In this document: piece by piece, positions 59,502-64,000 of the stretch
How positions within the stretch are numbered: the first letter of the stretch is position 1
Layout: each line of letters starts with the position of its first letter
NCBI RefSeq assembly: GCF_021018805.1
Contig: NW_026960613.1
Location: 1,240,001 to 1,304,000 of the forward strand
Source: Prinia subflava
Lineage: Eukaryota > Chordata > Aves > Passeriformes > Cisticolidae
Length of the DNA stretch: 64,000 nucleotides
Reading direction: 5' to 3'
Made by a program: the position numbers and the translations under genes
Notes under the pieces: generated by a model
Database searches by the model: none
Told to the model about the DNA's origin: nothing
Seen by the model: the letters and a program-made list of their open reading frames with translations, nothing else

Positions 59502-60998
59502 CAGAACATCTACAGTACATCAATGACATCATTGTATGAAAGAACACTGCAGCTAAAGTGTTTAAAAAAAGCGAAGATCATCCAGATTCTCCTGAAAGCC
59601 AAGTTCACTATCAAGAAGAGCAAAGAGACCTGCTTGTGAGATCCAGTTCCTAAGAATAAAGTAAGAAGACAGACAGCGTCAGATTCCCACTGATGTCATC
59701 AACAAGATCACAGCAATGTCTCCACCAACCAACAAAAAAAGAAACACAAGCTTCCCTAAGCGCCACTGGCTTTTAAAAAATGCACATTCCTGAGTATAGC
59801 CAGATTGTGAGCCCTCTTCTACCTGGTTACCCGCAAGAAGAACAATTTCCACTAGAGCCCTGAACAGCAGCAAGCCTTTGCCCAGATCAAGCAAGAGATC
59901 ACTCATACAGTAGCCCTTAGCCCAGTCAAGACAGGACCAGATGTAAAGAACGTGCTCTACTCTGCAGGTGGGAACCATAGTCTGTCCTGGAGCCTTTGGC
60001 ACAAAGTGCCTAGTGAGACTTGGGTCCGACCACTAAGATTCTAAAGCCAAAGTTACAGTGTGTCTGAAGCCAACTACACTTCAACAAAGAAGAAAATCTT
60101 AGCTGCCTGTGAAGAAGTTCAAACCGCCTCAGAGGTGACTGGCACAGAAGCACAATTCCTCCTGGCTCCCCAACTACCAGTGCTAGACTAGATGTTCAAA
60201 ACAGAAGTTCCCTCTAGCCACCATGCCACCAATGCCACATGAAACAAATAGATTGCTCTCATCACACAGTGCACCCATATTAAAAAACTTAATCACCTTG
60301 AGATTTTAGAGATAATTACAAAGTGACCTGAAAGTAAAAACTTTAGTCTCAAAAATGAAGAACGAAAGCATGTGACAGGTGCTGAAGAAGCTCTACCATA
60401 CAACCAATTTCCAAAAGAAAAAACATGCTACGCTCTTTTTACAAATGGTTCCTCTCATATCGTAGAAATGAAACAAAAGTAGAAAGCAGCCGTATAGAGC
60501 CCCACATGACCAGTTGCACAAGCCACTGAAAGAGAAAGTAGATCAAGCCAATTCGCTAAACTCAAAGCCATCCAATTAGCCCTAGACATTGCTGAAAGAG
60601 AAAAGTAACCAAAGCTCTATCTCTACACTGATTTGTAGATAGTAGCCAATACTCTGTGGGGTTGGCTAGAAAAGTAGAAAAAAGCCAACTGGCAGCATAA
60701 AAGAATACCAATCTGAGCTGCTGATGAGTAAAAAAATATCACTACTAAAGTAGAGAAACTACCTGTGAAAGTCCGCCATGTAGATGCCTATGTCTCCAAA
60801 AATAAAGCTAATGAAGAGCACCGAAACAACAAGCAAGTAGATCAAACTGCCAAGATAGAAGTGTCAAAGATAAACCTAGATTAGCAACATAAGAGAGAGT
60901 TGTTCCTAGCTCGATAGGCCAATGATGCCTCAAGTCATCAAAACAGAGATGCCACCTATAAGTAAGCACAAAACCAAAAAGTAGATCTAACCATAGAG

Positions 60999-61425
60999 TG
61001 TAGTTGTGCATTTCTGTACCCGAGCAGGTGTTTCCATATAAGGAAGTTAAACTAGAATTTTCTATAGCCTGCTCGTTGCAATTGGCTCAGTACCAGCACA
61101 GACACAGTGATAGGGCTTTGGAAGTGCACCTCAAAGCCTAGTGTCCATCTCATTGGGCAAGGGGCCAAATAATCCCACCTAGACCATCAAGTACTAAAGG
61201 GCCTGCATAGGGGGTGCACGAGGCTTTTTGGGAGTGCCTTAGCCAGTGTAACTGTGCTTGGTACACTGTGCTCGGCTTATCTCTTTTCATTTTGTAATGT
61301 TTATTATTTTTGCTGTTATTAAAACCTTTATTTTACAAAGCATATCCTGGGAAGCCATCTCGCTATTTTATTAAGCCATTACTCCGCTGGCCGGACCCTC
61401 GGAGTTATCGAGAGAAATCTCGATA
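60999..61425 (+). mobile_element. 427-bp LTR-like insert with hairpin end
   Basis: Absent from the sister ERVL at the matching place (17412), and flanked by a 6-bp duplication ATAGAG (60993-60998 and 61426-61431). It starts TGTAGTTGTGC. An ATTAAA signal near 61319 and a T-rich R-like part suggest a solo LTR. Its 3' end is a perfect 9-bp hairpin with a GAAA loop (61405-61426) instead of the usual CA. A second inverted pair, CGAGCAGG/CCTGCTCG, lies at 61021 and 61068. It does not show the G-to-A pattern of its host, so it came later. Confidence 0.65.
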
Positions 61426-61426
61426 A
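61405..61426 (+). repeat. Perfect hairpin TTATCGAGA-GAAA-TCTCGATAA
   Basis: Nine-base-pair stem (61405-61413 with 61418-61426) closed by a GAAA tetraloop, at the very end of the 427-bp insert. Confidence 0.9.
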
Positions 61427-62347
61427 TAGAGAGCATTTCTCAGGTTATCCATAACTGTAAAATATGTGCTGTGATCAAGCAAGCGAAGCAAGTGAAGCCT
61501 TTATGGTACGGTGGGTGATAGTCCAAGTATAAGTATAGGGAGGCCTGGCAGATTCATTACATTACACTACCCCAAACATGCCAAAGTAAGCGCTATGTGC
61601 TCACAATAGTAAAAGCCACCACGAGATGGCTAGAAACCTACCCTGTGCCTCACGCTACAGCCTGTAACACCATTCTAAACCTTAAAAAGCAAGTTTTTTA
61701 GAAACATGGTACCCCTGAGAGGATTGAGTCAGACAATAGAACTCATTTCAAAAATAGCCTTATAAACATCTAGGCTAAAGAACATGGCATTGAGTAGGTG
61801 TACCATATCCCCTACCATGCACCAGCTGCTGAGAAAATAAAGAAGTACAATGGACTGTTAAAGACTACCTTGAAAGCATTGAGTGAGAAATCTTTCAAAA
61901 ATGAAAAGCAACATTTAGCAAAAGCCACTTGATTAGTGAACACCCGAAGTTCCACCAACAGAGCAGTCTGAGCTCCTATCTACAGTAGACAAAAATAAAG
62001 TCCCAGTAGTACATTTGAAAAGTTTGTTTAAAAAGACAGTTTAGATCAAATCTGCCTCGAGTACAGAGAGTACAGACAAACCCATCCGTAAAATTGTCTT
62101 TGCTCAGAGACCAAATTGCACATGATAGATAATACGGAAAGCTAGAACAATACGATGTGTACCTCGGAAAGACATGATTGTTAAGTGAGAACCATGTGTA
62201 AATATAATTGTTTGCTAAATGTCACTACCATTGTCTGTATATAGTTGTATACTGTGTATATATATGCATGTATAAAGAGTGTGTGTGTAGAGTTAAAATT
62301 TATTTAGCTTTAATATTAAGTTGACGATATGGGGTTAAGAAGTAAAA

Positions 62348-62995
62348 TGTCCTAAGATAACTTTATCATGCTTGTATTCCCAATCGTCTGTTCTGTTTGT
62401 GCTGTATATTGAGTTCTGTGCCTTTAAGACTAGCTCTGAAAGCAAAGCAAGGAATGAAGAAGCGCCAAGTTTGTTTTGAAAACAGCTCTCCTCCTGCACA
62501 TTCCTCTCCAGACTGTGTTCGTCTGAAGCACAGACCGGCGCATGTGACAGAGATCTTTTTTTGCTTTTTAGTTAGTTTAGCTAGCTAAAGCAGAGAAGTT
62601 CCCTGGACTGTTTTTTTTCCTTTTTCCTGAGACTCTTTGAATCTTCTCCGGACTGAAAACCCCAGAGAAGGACCGAGGGCTTGCACCTGTGGCCCACCAG
62701 GCCTAGACCTCCAGAGGGACTGAGACTGATAAAGAACTGAGTGAGCTGAGCCACCCACGGCAAAGATTTTCTCAAGTTTACCAACTCTGTTCAGAGCAGC
62801 GAGAGAAGTTTTATTGTTTCATATTATTCATTCTTTATGCTTGTGAGCATTTTGTTTTTAAATAAATAAGTTTTTTCCACTTTTCTCTGAGGAAGTTCTT
62901 TTCCCAGACCAGCTGGGGGCAGGGGCCTTTTGAGTTTGCTTTCCAGACAGACCCTATTCAGAAGTTTCCTCCCAAATTTGCCTTAAACCAAGACA
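62348..62995 (+). repeat. 3' LTR of the ERVL provirus
   Basis: 648 bp. The start reads TGTCCTAAGATAACTTTATC where the 5' LTR and the sister have GGG and TGAC, and the end has AACCAAGACA for AACCAGGACA. Between, it is close to the 5' LTR with a modest number of differences, several G-to-A. AAATAAATAAG near 62860 is the poly(A) signal. Confidence 0.9.
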
Positions 62996-63629
62996 TAGGT
63001 GAAGTGCATAAGTCCCATATTGAAGTTATGGCAGAAAATATACAACAAAATTAAAGTTTGATAAAGTACAGGTTGAGTCTCTATTTACTATTTAGATAAA
63101 ATAATCTTTGATGTTAATTAGAATTACTGACCAAAAGAAAACAAATCAACAAAAAGCACCCAACAAAAACCCAGAAAATTCCTCTACTAACTTTTTTCCA
63201 GCATCAAATGTTGTTCTACTTTTGTTTTTCCAAAGTTGAAGCTTCCATTTATATTTGTACTTCTGTTCAATTTACTTACAGTTTCACTTCAAACATAAGG
63301 TTAAAATACAATTTTGTTCTGCTGCTCCTAACCATTGTTTTAAAATAGTATTTCTGACATCATCTCTTCAGACCAAAATAAAACCAGATTTATATACAAT
63401 TCTATTCTTCAAGTACACAAATTATAAAATCTGGACAAATCAGCAAACTACCCAAAATAAGGTGTTTATAGTCCCTCTGCAATTCAGAAACAGGCATTAG
63501 TAAGAAACACTCATTAACTGATGAAAAAAGTTACCTTAAATGCGAAACATAAGAGAAATTTCATATACTAAAATCAAGTTACATCACAGCTGCAGATAGT
63601 TAGAATTAGATTCACATCCACAAAGGGAG
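62996..63629. other. RASA1 intron 1, single-copy stretch
   Basis: AT-rich, no feature recognised. Confidence 0.6.
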
Positions 63630-64000
63630 TTTAACCACCCCAATATCTGCTGGAAGAACAACACATCAGGACATAAGCAATCAAGAAGGTTCCTGGAGAG
63701 GCTCATTGGGAATATGAAGGCCAAAGGCAACCTTGGCTACAGTGACCATGAAATGGCAGAATTCAGGGGGGCAAAAAGCAAGATCACAATACTGAATTTC
63801 AGGAGAGCAGTATTGGCCTCTTCAGGAATCTGCCTGGAAGAGTCCCATGGGATAATGCCCTGAAAAGAAGGGGAGCCCAAGAAAGCTGGTTAATATTCAA
63901 GGATCACCTCAACCAAAGGCAACAAGAAGGGCTTCTATAAGTACACAAGTGACAAAAGGAAGACTAAGAAAACATGGGCCCACTGCTGAATGGGGCAGGG
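63630..64000 (+). mobile_element. CR1 LINE fragment, runs off the window
   Basis: CR1 ORF2 from the end of the endonuclease (GYSDHEMAEFRG near 63739) into the linker before RT (ACAAGAAGGGCTTCTATAAGT near 63925 and GGGCCCACTGCTGAATGGGG at the edge). Some intervening sequence appears deleted near 63915. The frame contains stops. Confidence 0.8.

Larger units (their letters stand above)
59508..62190 (+). pseudogene. ERVL RT, RNase H and integrase, G-to-A mutated
   Basis: Continues the ERVL pol interrupted at 56720. The RT box reads LQYINDIIV then stop (about 59508-59539), with Asn for one catalytic Asp. RNase H (ALFTNGS near 60432, YTD at about 60625) and integrase (the equivalent of SDNG reads ESDNR near 61727, and the Glu region near 61840) align base by base with the copy at 16.0-18.15 kb. 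Tryptophan codons of the sister copy repeatedly appear as TAG (for example 60636, 60671, 61688, 61790). It cannot encode protein. The 427-bp insert at 60999 splits the integrase zinc domain. Confidence 0.85.
53453..62995 (+). mobile_element. ERVL provirus, 9.5 kb, with two nested inserts
   Basis: Both LTRs, primer site, gag, protease, RT, RNase H, integrase and polypurine tract are recognisable and there is no env, the ERVL layout. Flanks TAGGC (53448-53452) and TAGGT (62996-63000) look like a 5-bp duplication with one change. It carries a 2.8 kb ERV at 56721-59501 and a 427-bp insert at 60999-61425. Its 3' half is dense in G-to-A changes relative to the ERVL copy at 15946-18961. It lies antisense to RASA1 in intron 1. 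Confidence 0.9.

Noticed and set aside
1..64000. CRISPR arrays, bacterial operons, tRNA or rRNA genes
   Set aside because: None seen. Gene structure, introns and LINE/ERV content show vertebrate nuclear DNA; hairpins found belong to mobile elements.

Overview
This is a vertebrate, almost certainly avian, nuclear window. The only host gene is RASA1 (p120 Ras GTPase-activating protein), on the minus strand. Twelve coding exons with matching splice phases run from 37461 (start of the N-terminal SH2 domain) down to 820 (end of the PH domain). Exon 1 lies beyond the right edge; the C2 and GAP exons lie beyond the left edge. The bird assignment rests on many CR1 LINE copies ending in ATTCTRTG-type repeats, on several bird-type LTR families, and on the RASA1 exons.

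The rest is intron, and more than half of it is transposable element. By intron: 9.0-21.2 kb holds a solo LTR, a class I ERV remnant, a 1.4 kb LTR and the 3' half of an ERVL. 22.2-27.0 kb holds a CR1 split by an LTR, plus a second CR1. 28.2-32.8 kb holds an LTR and a decayed gag-like region. 33.8-37.3 kb holds a minus-strand CR1. Intron 1 (37.5 kb to the window end) holds nested elements: a 1.4 kb LTR split by a 6.7 kb Lys-primed ERV, a solo LTR of that same family, a reverse-oriented 1.57 kb LTR, CR1 pieces, and a 9.5 kb ERVL. That ERVL was itself hit by a young 2.8 kb non-autonomous ERV and by a 427 bp hairpin-ended LTR-like insert. Nearly all LTR elements are antisense to RASA1.

Three observations stand out. 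(1) The 9.5 kb ERVL shows strong plus-strand G-to-A mutation in its 3' half when compared with the sister ERVL copy at 16-18 kb. The 5' half is much less affected, the pattern left by cytidine-deaminase editing of minus-strand cDNA. (2) The nested element at 56721-59501 has LTRs that differ by one base in a C run and an exact 6 bp target duplication, yet carries no gag, pol or env. It has a lysine-type primer site followed by a very GC-rich open frame. (3) RASA1 is intact where visible but carries several changes at positions I recall as conserved and sits in ERV-dense introns. Because RASA1 is one of the genes with a copy on avian W chromosomes, this may be the W-linked copy; that is inference.

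No sequence search or alignment program was used. Element families are assigned by recognisable motifs, and ends are exact only where a TG...CA end or target duplication is stated.
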